In this document: one piece after another, positions 15,843-24,026 of the stretch
Numbering within the stretch: the stretch's first letter is position 1
Layout of the letters: each line of letters begins with the position of its first letter
Assembly (NCBI RefSeq): GCF_009758255.1
Contig: NZ_WSEN01000002.1
Location: forward strand, 1 to 64,000
Reading direction: 5' to 3'
Source of the DNA: Microbacterium sp. MAH-37
Lineage (GTDB): Bacteria > Actinomycetota > Actinomycetes > Actinomycetales > Microbacteriaceae
Length of the DNA stretch: 64,000 nt
The notes under the pieces: model-generated
What the model saw: only the letters and a program-made list of their open reading frames with translations
Database searches by the model: none
Told to the model about the DNA's origin: nothing
Translations under genes and position numbers: made by a program

Positions 15843-18800
15843 GTGTCCCGAGTTTCCGTGACGGCACCGCTCGACCTCCGCCCCTACGCTCCCCGGCTGT
15901 CGGCCGAGTGGCTCGCCGAGGGCGCGTCAGAGCGGTACCGGGTGGCGTCCGGCACCATGGTCTTCGCCGACATCTCCGGTTTCACGTCGCTCACGGAGCG
16001 GCTCGCCCGTAGAGGACGCGTGGGTGCTGAGCTGCTCAGCGACACCCTCGACCTGACCTTCGCGACGCTGCTCGAACCCGCCTTCGCCGACGGCGCCGAC
16101 TTGCTCAAGTGGGGCGGCGACGCGGTGCTGCTGCTGTACCGCGGCGCCGATCACGCCGCTCGCGCGGCGCGGGCGTCGCACCGGATGCGCGCGGCGCTGC
16201 GCGAGCTGGTCCGCACAGCCGCGCTGCCCGCCCCCGCTCGGCTGCGGCTGTCGATCGGCATCCACAGCGGATGCTTCGACTTCTTCCTCGTCGGCGATCC
16301 GGCGAGCCACCGGGAGCTCATCGTCGCGGGGCCTGCGAGTACCAGGCTGGTCGCCGTGGAGCAGGCCTGCGAGGCCGGGCAGATCCTGCTGAGCGCGGAG
16401 ACCGCCGGACTGCTGCCGGCGCGAGTGCTCGGCGAGCGGGTGCCGGATGCCCGGCTGCTGCGGTCCCGCCCGGAGCCGGCGGCCCCGCCTCCCGCCGCCG
16501 CGCCGATGACGGATGCCGCGCCGACCCTGCCGCCCGGCATCCTCGCGCACCTGCGCGCCGGTGCGGCAGCACCGGAGCACCGCCCGATCGCCGTCGCGTT
16601 CGTACAGTTCACCGGCACCGACGCGCTGCTGCGCGAGAAGGGACCGGATGCCGCGGCATCCGCCGTGCACGACGTCGTGGCCGCCGTGCAGCACGCCTGC
16701 CTCGACAACGGAACGACGTTCTTCGAATCGGACATCGCCGCGGACGGCGGCAAGATCATGCTCACCGCGGGCGCTCCGCGCAGCGCGGGGCACGACGCGG
16801 ACCGGATGCTGCGCACCGCCCTCGCGATCGCCGCGCACGCCGGCCCGCTCGAGGTGCGGGTGGGGCTGAACACCGGGCACGTGTTCAGCGGAGAGTTGGG
16901 GCCGGCGGTGCGCCGGACGTACTCGATCAAGGGCGATGCGGTGAACCTCGCCGCCCGGCTGCTGGGCCGCGCCGCCGCGGGACAGGTGGTCGCCACTCGG
17001 CACGCGGCCCGGGAGACCAGGGCGGAGGTGCGAGGCGACGAGCTCCAGCCGTTCCTCGTGAAGGGCAAGCGCGACCCCGTGCAGGCGCTGGTGGTCCGCG
17101 AGGTGCACGGAGGGTGGAGCGCGGGCCGCGGCGAGACGCGCTTCCTCGCTCGTGAGGAGGAGCTCGCGACGCTGGCCGCGGCACTGGACGGCGCCGCGGC
17201 CGGCCAGGGAGCCGTGCTGGACGTGGTCGGCGAGCCGGGCATCGGCAAGTCGCGGTTGGTGGCCGAGGTCACGGTGCCGGCGGGCATGTCCGTGCTCGTC
17301 ACGACCGCCGGCGGCTACGACACCGGCACGCCGTATGCGGCGGCCGGCTCGCTGCTGCGCTCCGTGCTCGGGATCGGCACGCACGAGTCCGTCGAGCAGG
17401 CCACGGCGCGACTCGTGCAGGCCGTGCAGACGGATGCCCCGGAGCTGGCGCCCTGGCTGCCGCTGCTGGGAGCGCCGCTCGACCTGAGTCTGCCGATGAC
17501 CCGCGAGGTCGAGGAACTGGATGAGCGGTTCCGCCGTGGACGCATCGAGGAAGCGGCGGTCGCGCTGATCGGCGCGTTGCTGCCGAGGCCGACGCTGCTG
17601 ATCTTCGAGGATGCGCATCTGATGGATGAGGCCTCCGGCGCGCTGCTGCAGCGGCTGGGCGAGGAGGCGCGGCGCCGCGCGTGGTGCATGCTCGTCACGC
17701 GGCGCGAGGTGCCGATCGGGTTCGTGCCGTCGCTGGACGGGCCGGTGGATCGGCGGATCGCGCTCGCCGCGATGCCGACGGAGGCCGCCATTGAACTGCT
17801 CGCGTCCGCGGCAGGCGACGCTCGGCCCGGCCGCAGCGCACTGGAGGCGATGGCTGAGCGGGCCCGCGGCAACCCGTTGTTCCTCACCGCGCTCGCCGCG
17901 GGCGGCACGGCGGATGAGTTGCCGGACTCCGTCGAGGCCGTACTGCTCGTCGACATCGACCGGCTCTCGGCCGACGACCGCACCCTGCTGCGGCTGGCGG
18001 CGGTGCTCGGCGCACGGTTCGACCCCGGCATCCTCTCGGAGATGCATGCGGTGCGCGCAGACGAGATCGTGGGGCGGCTGGAGGAGTTCCTGCGGCCTGC
18101 GGACGGTGGCGAGCTGGAGTTCCGGCACGCGATGGTGCGCGACGTCGCGTACGCCGGACTGCCGTACCGGATGCGGCGGGAGATGCACGAACGGGTCGCG
18201 CTGACGCTGGAGCAGAGCGCTCCGGCCGACCTGCTCAGCATGCACTTCCACGCCGCGGGGCTGCACGAGAAGGCCTGGCCGTACTCGCTGCGCGCGGGCG
18301 AGGAGGCGCGCGCGAAGTACGCCTACGCGCAGGCGGCGGCGTTCTTCGCCAGGGCGCTGGACAGCGCGACGCACCTGCCCACCCCGCCGTCGGAACGCTC
18401 GGCGGCGAACGCGTCCCTGGGCGAGTGCCTCGACATGGCGGGGGACGCGGCGGGGGCGCTGGCCGCACTGCGGCGGGCGCGGCATGATCTGGCATCCGAT
18501 CCCGTGCCCACTGCCGAGCTGCTCTACAAGGAGGCGCGGATCACGCTGCGCCTGGGGCGGTACCGCCCGGCGCTGGCGCAACTGACCCGGGCACTGAGGA
18601 TGCTGGAGGGCACGGCGGGTGCGGCGGCGGATGCCGTGCGCGCGACGCTCGCCACCCGCTACGGGTTCTGCCTGCATCTGCAGCGCCGGTCGGCGGGTGC
18701 CGTGCAGTGGGGGCGGCAGGGCGTCGCCTGGGCCGAGGCGTCCGGCGACCGGACCGTGCTCGCCCACGCGTGCAATGCCCTGCACCTGGCGTACGGGGCG

Positions 18801-19580
18801 TCGGAGGAGGCGGAGGACCGTCCGTACGGGCAGCTCGCGCTCGCGCTGTACGAGCAGCTGGACGACCTCAGCGGGCAGGCGCTCACGCTGAACAACCTCG
18901 CGATCGATGCGTACAACTCGGGGGAGTGGGGGCAGGCGGTGGAGGGGTTCGGACGGGCGGCGGAGAGCTTCCACCGTCTCGGCGACGACGCGAACGAGGC
19001 CACCGCGCTGTACAACCGCGCCGACGTGCTGGTGGCGCAGGGCAGGCACGACGAGGCGCTCCCCGTGCTGCGCGCGGCGCTGCGGCTGGCGCAGCGGGTC
19101 GATGACGAGGAGCTGGTCGGGCTGGTCTTCCGCGAGCAGGCTCGAGCGGCGGCCGGCACCGGTGATCGCGACGGGGCGTGGGAACTGTTCGATCAGGCGC
19201 GCGGTGTGCTCGCAGGACTCGATCTCGCGACCGAGGTCGCGCTGCTGGATGCTGCCAGGGCAGAGGCGCTCGCGGATGCCGGCGACGTGGCCGCGGCCCT
19301 GTCGCTGATCGATGAAACCATCACGGCCGCGCAGGCGAAGGCGACCGAGACGCTCGCCCGACTGCACCGGATCAGGGCGCAGGCGCTGGTGAGACAGGGG
19401 CAGGTCGTGCAGGCGGCGGATGCCGCACGCGAGGGGCTGGCACGGACGACCGGCACCTACGGCGGCTACGAGCCTGCGCTGCTGGGCTTGACGCTCGCCG
19501 ATGCGACGAGCGATGAGGAACTCGGGGCCGAGTCGCGGAGGGTGCTCGCGGGGCTCGGTGTCGTTTCGCTGGGGTCCTGA
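15843..19580 (+). CDS. class III nucleotide cyclase with tandem catalytic domains, AAA ATPase and TPR region
   Basis: 1245 residues, soluble. Two cyclase homology domains (about 35-205 and 245-425) precede a P-loop NTPase (Walker A GEPGIGKSR near residue 462; Walker B LLIFEDAHLMDE near 588) and a TPR-like C-terminal half (about 800-1245). Domain 1 has both metal-binding Asp positions (FADISGF, Asp43; KWGGD, Asp93) but lacks the transition-state Asn/Arg (reads PASTRLVA). Domain 2 lacks the metal Asp residues (FVQFTGT; ADGGK) but has them as DAVNLAAR, Asn368 and Arg372. The two halves should therefore build one active site, as in the C1/C2 pair of animal adenylyl cyclases; the C1-C2-NTPase-TPR order is that of mammalian soluble adenylyl cyclase. 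ATP versus GTP use is not proven; Ser361 sits at the base-recognition position. Confidence 0.85.
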   Translation: MSRVSVTAPLDLRPYAPRLSAEWLAEGASERYRVASGTMVFADISGFTSLTERLARRGRVGAELLSDTLDLTFATLLEPAFADGADLLKWGGDAVLLLYRGADHAARAARASHRMRAALRELVRTAALPAPARLRLSIGIHSGCFDFFLVGDPASHRELIVAGPASTRLVAVEQACEAGQILLSAETAGLLPARVLGERVPDARLLRSRPEPAAPPPAAAPMTDAAPTLPPGILAHLRAGAAAPEHRPIAVAFVQFTGTDALLREKGPDAAASAVHDVVAAVQHACLDNGTTFFESDIAADGGKIMLTAGAPRSAGHDADRMLRTALAIAAHAGPLEVRVGLNTGHVFSGELGPAVRRTYSIKGDAVNLAARLLGRAAAGQVVATRHAARETRAEVRGDELQPFLVKGKRDPVQALVVREVHGGWSAGRGETRFLAREEELATLAAALDGAAAGQGAVLDVVGEPGIGKSRLVAEVTVPAGMSVLVTTAGGYDTGTPYAAAGSLLRSVLGIGTHESVEQATARLVQAVQTDAPELAPWLPLLGAPLDLSLPMTREVEELDERFRRGRIEEAAVALIGALLPRPTLLIFEDAHLMDEASGALLQRLGEEARRRAWCMLVTRREVPIGFVPSLDGPVDRRIALAAMPTEAAIELLASAAGDARPGRSALEAMAERARGNPLFLTALAAGGTADELPDSVEAVLLVDIDRLSADDRTLLRLAAVLGARFDPGILSEMHAVRADEIVGRLEEFLRPADGGELEFRHAMVRDVAYAGLPYRMRREMHERVALTLEQSAPADLLSMHFHAAGLHEKAWPYSLRAGEEARAKYAYAQAAAFFARALDSATHLPTPPSERSAANASLGECLDMAGDAAGALAALRRARHDLASDPVPTAELLYKEARITLRLGRYRPALAQLTRALRMLEGTAGAAADAVRATLATRYGFCLHLQRRSAGAVQWGRQGVAWAEASGDRTVLAHACNALHLAYGASEEAEDRPYGQLALALYEQLDDLSGQALTLNNLAIDAYNSGEWGQAVEGFGRAAESFHRLGDDANEATALYNRADVLVAQGRHDEALPVLRAALRLAQRVDDEELVGLVFREQARAAAGTGDRDGAWELFDQARGVLAGLDLATEVALLDAARAEALADAGDVAAALSLIDETITAAQAKATETLARLHRIRAQALVRQGQVVQAADAAREGLARTTGTYGGYEPALLGLTLADATSDEELGAESRRVLAGLGVVSLGS

Positions 19581-19665
19581 GCTTGTCGCTGGGTCCCTGA
19601 GCTTGTCGAAGGGGTCGCCTCCGGCCGTTGAGCGAGGGAGCTCGCGACCGAGACGAAACGTCTCG
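19576..19665. repeat. CTGAGCTTGTCG-type intergenic repeat
   Basis: CCTGAGCTTGTCG occurs twice in direct order (19576-19588 and 19596-19608); the first copy contains the TGA stop of the cyclase gene. A GTTGAGCGAGGGAGCTCGCGACCGAGACG-like region follows, ending in the perfect hairpin CGAGACG-AAA-CGTCTCG (19649-19665). I recognise this as a dispersed repeat common in Microbacteriaceae and related actinobacteria. The hairpin could also end transcription of the cyclase gene. Confidence 0.7.
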
Positions 19666-19843
19666 CGCCCCTGCAGAAATGTTTGTTAGACCCCTTGTGT
19701 AACTCCGGGCGTGCACGGTACTTATTGATTCACGCCTGCGGGTCTCTCCGACGGCGATCGTCTATTGAGTCGTTTGTGAGAGAGGCCAACCGCGATGGTG
19801 CGTGTTGCTCGTTTCTGGGTGCTGTCGATGCGCTGGGGCTGGA

Positions 19844-20452
19844 ATGACTGAGCACGTAGCCCTGCTTTGGAAGCGCAACAGGGGCTGGCCTTATGACGAA
19901 CTGTCGTACGGGATGGACCCGATGTTTGGGCCTAAAGGATGGTGCCACAGCTGCGGGATACCGCTGGTACCTCAGAGCGGGAACGTCGTTCTGCGGCAGA
20001 GAAATCTGACCGTGACTGGCGTGTGGGCACCGAACTGGCTCTTTGACGTGATCTGTATGGAGAAGTCGATTGGTGACGAGCTCGTCCGCCGGGCTGACGT
20101 GCAATTGCGCGAAGTTGCCTGGCATCGGTCACCGCTTGGCGATGCGCTTCAACTGATGTTCGCCTCGACGGCGGAGCACTGGTTCGATGAAGACGAACTG
20201 ACGCGACAGACATCTGCTAGGCATGGTGTCTCCGGAACCACTTGTGCTGAGTGTGGAAGGTGGAAGTGGATGCCGTTGAGCGCGGACCTTCTTCCACCGG
20301 TTCGCGTGCGCGAAGGTCTCCGTGATGTTGCTATTGCAGCGAGCCCTGAGTGGTTTGGCGATGGAGGGGTGGCCTATAGGGAGGTATTGGTCCGTCGAGA
20401 TCTTGCGGAGTTTCTGCACGAAACCAGTCCTCGCGATTTCGATTTGAAGTAA
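19844..20452 (+). CDS. double-CxxC zinc-binding protein resembling SitI6/double-CXXCG immunity proteins
   Basis: 202 residues from ATG 19844. A first CxxC lies in GWCHSCGIPL near residue 36 and a second in TTCAECGRWKW near residue 132; between them are Trp-containing beta strands and ADVQLREVAW, after them a HxxxxDVAIAASPEWFGDGG-like segment and AEFLHETSPRDF. This order is that of the double-CXXCG family, of which Myxococcus SitI6 immunity proteins are the known members. Codon use is clearly lower in GC than the flanks (TTT, ATT, TTG and AAA codons are frequent). No toxin gene is nearby, so it would be an orphan immunity gene, protecting against toxins from other cells. Function is inferred from layout only. 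Confidence 0.6.
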   Translation: MTEHVALLWKRNRGWPYDELSYGMDPMFGPKGWCHSCGIPLVPQSGNVVLRQRNLTVTGVWAPNWLFDVICMEKSIGDELVRRADVQLREVAWHRSPLGDALQLMFASTAEHWFDEDELTRQTSARHGVSGTTCAECGRWKWMPLSADLLPPVRVREGLRDVAIAASPEWFGDGGVAYREVLVRRDLAEFLHETSPRDFDLK

Positions 20453-20527
20453 GCGAATCATGGATCAGGCGCTTCGGGCATACTTATATGCGGCGTAGCA
20501 AAGTCGACGCTTCGCTCGGTCGGGCGC

Positions 20528-20935
20528 GTGCCGCGATCTCTCGCGATCATATTCTTCGCGCTGGCAGTGTTCTTTTCGGCGGGGGTGATTCATTCCAACC
20601 TGATCGCGGTGCCATTATTCCTGGTGCCGGCGATGCTCCTGCTGGTCACTTCTTGTCGGGTGAAGGCGGGGATTCAAGACGACAGTCTGGTCATCCGCAG
20701 CTATTGGACGACCCGACGGTTTCCTCTTCGGGATCTCGATCTGGTGGCGGAATCCGTTTACGGCGGATGAAGGGTAACGCAAGGCGCGCGCATCGGGCTG
20801 TATCATCTGGCGCTGGGGAAGAAAGACTAATCGCGCGTGGATGAGCGCCCCGAGACAGTCTGTTTGCCGTGGACAGCTAGGCGAATGGTGACTGAGCTCA
20901 ACGACTTGATTGAACTGGAACCGGAAGAAACGTGA
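20528..20935 (+). pseudogene. decayed membrane-anchored PH-like domain gene with two in-frame stops
   Basis: GTG 20528 opens 80 codons: two hydrophobic segments (IIFFALAVFFSAGVI and VPLFLVPAMLLLV) and a PH-like start (SLVIRSYWTTRRFPLRDLDLV). TGA at 20768-20770 ends it, yet the same frame then reads RVTQGARIGLYHLALGKKD, a TAA at 20828-20830, and a further 34 codons including LPWTARRMVTELNDLIEL, up to TGA at 20933. Both blocks make sense as the rest of one bacterial PH-type protein of about 130 residues. Two base changes would restore a full gene, so this is either a recent pseudogene or, if sequencing is at fault, an intact one. It lies inside the low-GC immunity-like patch. Confidence 0.65.
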
Positions 20936-21036
20936 GTGAGACCTGTTCCGATCCGATGAGCTGAGATCGGCGCTCGGGCTTCCTCTGCGCGGATCTTGTG
21001 TTCGAAGTTCAGGAACCTGACTTTAAGGAGATGTCG

Positions 21037-22221
21037 ATGAGCCTGTTGGATCCGGCGAACCGGTATCGGTGGTATCGAATGGACCATTCCAAGGCGAAAG
21101 GTTATGTGCTCTCGCCTGGGGAGCAAGGAGTCGATATCGCTGAAATGCGGGCCGCCATCCACCCAGGGACGCAGATCTGGGTGGGCTTCGGACAGGGGCC
21201 ACGTACGACGGTGTCGCTGGGTTCGCTCGCGCCGGCGATTGCGGAGGTCACTGACCTCCAGGTCGCGACATATCACCGGGTTGCTGAGGTCGAGGTGATC
21301 AACGCTGCGAGGAAGCTGCGATCCCTCTCGTTCTTCACGGGCCCCTGTGACGGGATTCTGGAGTTGGCGGATTTCCCTCGCCTGGAGGAGTTGCGGACGA
21401 AGGTCAATCGCGTCTCGGCGTCGGGGTTGCGCAATCCGAAGTTGAAGTTTCTGAGCGTGGAAGGGGCGATCCCGAAATCCTTCGCGCGGGTCGTGGGTCC
21501 GGTGGAAGTCTTCGAGCAGGAGGGTGGTCGGGCGCAGGGGGAGTTGCCGGTATTCGAGCAGCCGGAGGCGATGCGGTCGATCACTCGGATGGGTCCGGGC
21601 AGGTTCGATCTGAACCAGCTCCGGCCGATGAAGAACCTCACCCACCTGACGATCACGATGTGTCCCGATATCGTCGGGATCGATGCCCTCCACGATCTGC
21701 CGTCTTTGAAGTTCGTGGCGTTCAAGGGCTGTGGGGCGAGTGAGCGGTGGGAGGACCTCCCGGATATTCCGAAGGTGATGTTGTACGAGATTTCGCCGAT
21801 CCCGAGCAAGCGGTTCCTTGAGGAGAAGCTTGCGGCGGGGTGGTCGGTTCCGCCGCCTGAGCTGGCCGACCAGGCAGATCAGGAGCCTGGTGACGCTGTG
21901 TTCGTCGATGATGATGGCGAGGGCGACGAGTGGGGCGTGTTCATGAACCGCTTCGATGTCCTGGCCGAGGCTGCCGATCGTTTCGACGGGGCGGTGGCGT
22001 CCGGGAGGCACGGTGAGCGGTTCCTGCTCGGCGTCGTCGCTGAGCTGCGGGAGCAGGGTGCCGTGCTCAAGCCTGAGCCGGACTCCGAGGGCGGGTTCAC
22101 GGCGGTGTACTTCCCTGAGCAGGCGCAGGCAGACCTCGTCGCCGATCGCGCGAAGAGCATCCTGGAAAGCGCGGACACGGAAACCCTCGTCGCCTACCTG
22201 CGTCGAACGCGGCGACGTTAG
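21037..22221 (+). CDS. leucine-rich-repeat-like protein, possible immunity protein
   Basis: 394 residues from ATG 21037, chosen because AAGGAG ends six bases ahead; ATG 21031 and GTG 20998 are in frame. The middle (about 60-280) has irregular leucine-rich repeats: LRSLSFF, LPRLEELRT, NPKLKFLSV, LKNLTHLTITMCP, LPSLKFVAF. An acidic linker (VDDDGEGDEWG) leads to a C-terminal helical part. No signal peptide is seen. It belongs to the same low-GC patch as the double-CxxC protein. LRR and SUKH-type proteins are common in immunity loci of polymorphic toxin systems; that role is an inference. Confidence 0.6.
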   Translation: MSLLDPANRYRWYRMDHSKAKGYVLSPGEQGVDIAEMRAAIHPGTQIWVGFGQGPRTTVSLGSLAPAIAEVTDLQVATYHRVAEVEVINAARKLRSLSFFTGPCDGILELADFPRLEELRTKVNRVSASGLRNPKLKFLSVEGAIPKSFARVVGPVEVFEQEGGRAQGELPVFEQPEAMRSITRMGPGRFDLNQLRPMKNLTHLTITMCPDIVGIDALHDLPSLKFVAFKGCGASERWEDLPDIPKVMLYEISPIPSKRFLEEKLAAGWSVPPPELADQADQEPGDAVFVDDDGEGDEWGVFMNRFDVLAEAADRFDGAVASGRHGERFLLGVVAELREQGAVLKPEPDSEGGFTAVYFPEQAQADLVADRAKSILESADTETLVAYLRRTRRR

Positions 22222-22229
22222 TCACCTCT

Positions 22230-22574
22230 TCAAGGACGCACCCGCAGCGCATCCGCCGCGGCATCCAGCGCACCGTCGTTCAGGGCGAAGTACGCCCACT
22301 TGCCGCGCTGCTCGCGCGTGACCAGACCGGCCTCGGTGAGCAGCTTCATGTGGTGCGACACCGTGCCCTGCGAGAGTCCGACCGGATCGGTGAGGTCGCA
22401 GATGCAGGCCTCGCCGCCTTCGCTGCCGGCGATCAGCGAGAGCAGCATCACCCGAGTGGAGTCGCCGAGTGCCTTGAACACGCGCGCGGCCTGCTCGGCT
22501 TCCGCGGGGGTCAGCGTCGCGGTCACGCGCGGCACGCAGCACGCGGTTTGGTCGATGGTCATAGGGAGGCTCAC
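22230..22574 (-). CDS. arsR: ArsR-family arsenic-responsive repressor
   Basis: 114 residues. Winged helix-turn-helix with VFKALGDSTRVMLLSLI and LSQGTVSHHMKLLTEAGLV. Candidate As(III)-binding Cys pairs are the N-terminal CC (ACCVPR, Cys12-Cys13) and the ACICDL Cys residues in the recognition region. Start is taken as GTG 22574; ATG 22562 is also possible, neither has a clear ribosome-binding site. It is divergent from the flavoprotein gene, and two copies of a GTATTGA-TTCTTCGAT element lie in the 83-bp space between them, fitting autoregulation and control of the ars operon. Confidence 0.9.
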   Translation of the reverse strand: MSLPMTIDQTACCVPRVTATLTPAEAEQAARVFKALGDSTRVMLLSLIAGSEGGEACICDLTDPVGLSQGTVSHHMKLLTEAGLVTREQRGKWAYFALNDGALDAAADALRVRP

Positions 22575-22590
22575 ACCGATAGTCTTACAC

Positions 22591-22645
22591 GTATTGACAT
22601 TCTTCGATAGGTGCGGGAACGTTCTCGTATTGAAGTTCTTCGATT
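22591..22645. promoter_or_regulatory. duplicated ArsR operator candidate
   Basis: GTATTGACATTCTTCGAT (22591-22608) and GTATTGAAGTTCTTCGAT (22628-22645) differ at two positions and are 37 bases apart, about three and a half helical turns. They occupy the intergenic space between arsR and the flavoprotein gene, so binding would block both directions. Confidence 0.6.
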
Positions 22646-22657
22646 TGAGGAGTTGTG

Positions 22658-23959
22658 ATGCCTGACCTTCCTGTCGTCGTCATCGGGGCCGGCCCGCAGG
22701 GCCTGGCGGCTGCTGCCCACTTGACCGAGCGCGGCCTCGACGTCGTGGTCGTCGAACGCGGCGCGACCGCTGCCGCCGCCGTGTCCGAGTGGGGCCACGT
22801 GCGGCTGTTCTCCGCATGGCCGGAGCTGACGGATGCCGCCGCGCGGCGCCTACTCCAGCCGACTGGCTGGGTCGCGCCGGCTGCCGGGTTCCCCACCGGG
22901 GCGGAGTGGGTGAGCGACTACCTCGCGCCGCTCGCGAACGCGCTGGGTGACCGGGTGCGGTACGGCGTGACCGTGACCGGTGTCGCGCGCCGAGGTCGCG
23001 ACAAGGTCGTCGCCAGCGGGCGCAAGAGCACGCCGTTCGTCGTGCACACGGTCGACCAGGACGGCCAGGACGGCCGCATCCTCGCGAGCACGGTGATCGA
23101 CGCCAGCGGCACCTGGGCCCAGCCGAACCCCGCTGGAGCCGACGGGTTCCCCGCCGTCGGCGAGTCGGCGGCATCCGACCTCATCTCGTACCGCATCCCG
23201 GACGATGTGTCCGACCTCGCCGGCTCGCACGTCGTGGTCGTCGGCGCGGGCCACTCCGCAACGCATGCGGTGCTCCGACTGAGCGAACTGGCGCGTCGCG
23301 AACCGGGAACGCGGGTGACCTGGCTGCTGCGCCGGGGGAGCGCGACGAACGTGTTCGGCGGCGGTGCCGGGGACGAACTGCCTGAGCGCGCCGCGCTCGG
23401 GTCACGCGCACGCAAGGTCATCGACGCCGGCATCGTCGAGGTGATCACCGGCTTCCGGGTCGCCGAGTTCGCGCAGGATGCCGGCTCGCTGACGATCGTC
23501 GCGGAAGACGGGCGCGAGATCTCGGGCGTCGCGCAGATCTTCGCGCTCACCGGGTTCCGTCCCGACACGAGCTTCCTCCGCGAGGTGCGCATCGACCTCG
23601 ACGGATCGCTCGACGCGGTCGCCGGCATCGCCTCGGAGATCGACCCGAACATCCACTCCTGCGGCTCGGTCGGAGCGACCGGCGCGCGCCAGCTCGCACA
23701 GCCCGAGCAGGGGCTGTTCATCATCGGCGCGAAGTCGTACGGCCGGGCGCCGACGTTCCTCGCGCTCACCGGCTACGAGCAGGTGCGCAGCGTCGCCGCG
23801 CACCTCGCCGGCGACCACGAGGCCGCAGCGCGCGACGAGCTCGTGCTGCCGGACACGGGAGTGTGCGGGGGAGCCGGCGGTTTCGACGCCGAGGGTGGCG
23901 GATGCTGCGCGGCGCCGGCTGTGCTGCAGATCGGATCGCGGCCCGTCACCGTCGGCTGA
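22658..23959 (+). CDS. FAD/NAD(P)-dependent flavoprotein of the arsenic cluster (ArsO-like)
   Basis: 433 residues. ATG 22658 follows GAGGAG at five bases. Two dinucleotide-binding motifs are visible: IGAGPQGLAAAAHL at the N-terminus for FAD and VVVGAGHSATHAVL near residue 195 for NAD(P)H; an ALTGFRPDTSFL segment and GRAPTFLALTGYEQV near the end close the FAD site. The C-terminal tail is Cys-rich (VCGGAGG and GGGCCAAP), unusual for the fold and suitable for binding trivalent arsenic. Proteins like this occur as flavin-dependent monooxygenases or reductases in actinobacterial ars operons; the exact reaction is unknown. First gene of the plus-strand ars operon. Confidence 0.8.
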   Translation: MPDLPVVVIGAGPQGLAAAAHLTERGLDVVVVERGATAAAAVSEWGHVRLFSAWPELTDAAARRLLQPTGWVAPAAGFPTGAEWVSDYLAPLANALGDRVRYGVTVTGVARRGRDKVVASGRKSTPFVVHTVDQDGQDGRILASTVIDASGTWAQPNPAGADGFPAVGESAASDLISYRIPDDVSDLAGSHVVVVGAGHSATHAVLRLSELARREPGTRVTWLLRRGSATNVFGGGAGDELPERAALGSRARKVIDAGIVEVITGFRVAEFAQDAGSLTIVAEDGREISGVAQIFALTGFRPDTSFLREVRIDLDGSLDAVAGIASEIDPNIHSCGSVGATGARQLAQPEQGLFIIGAKSYGRAPTFLALTGYEQVRSVAAHLAGDHEAAARDELVLPDTGVCGGAGGFDAEGGGCCAAPAVLQIGSRPVTVG

Positions 23960-23968
23960 TGCTTGAAT

Positions 23969-24010
23969 CTTGAATAGACATGCTTCAATATAGAAGCATG
24001 TCTATTCAAG
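23969..24010. promoter_or_regulatory. 18-bp perfect palindrome before the arsenite pump gene
   Basis: CTTGAATAGACATGCTTC (23969-23986), a 6-base ATAT-rich centre and its exact complement (23993-24010) lie 16 bases before the ACR3 start. The length, AT-richness and position fit an ArsR operator, probably for the ArsR-ArsC fusion encoded downstream; it could also act as an mRNA hairpin between the two genes. Confidence 0.65.
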
Positions 24011-24026
24011 TGGGATCGAATCCCTC

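Noticed and set aside
15927-19367. Open frame of over 1100 codons antisense to the cyclase gene
   Set aside because: Typical high-GC shadow: Arg/Gln/His-rich, no domain, while the plus strand encodes clear cyclase, AAA and TPR motifs.
20460-20498. Twelve-codon frame starting ATGGATCAGGCG before the PH-like pseudogene
   Set aside because: Too short, different frame from the pseudogene, no ribosome-binding site.
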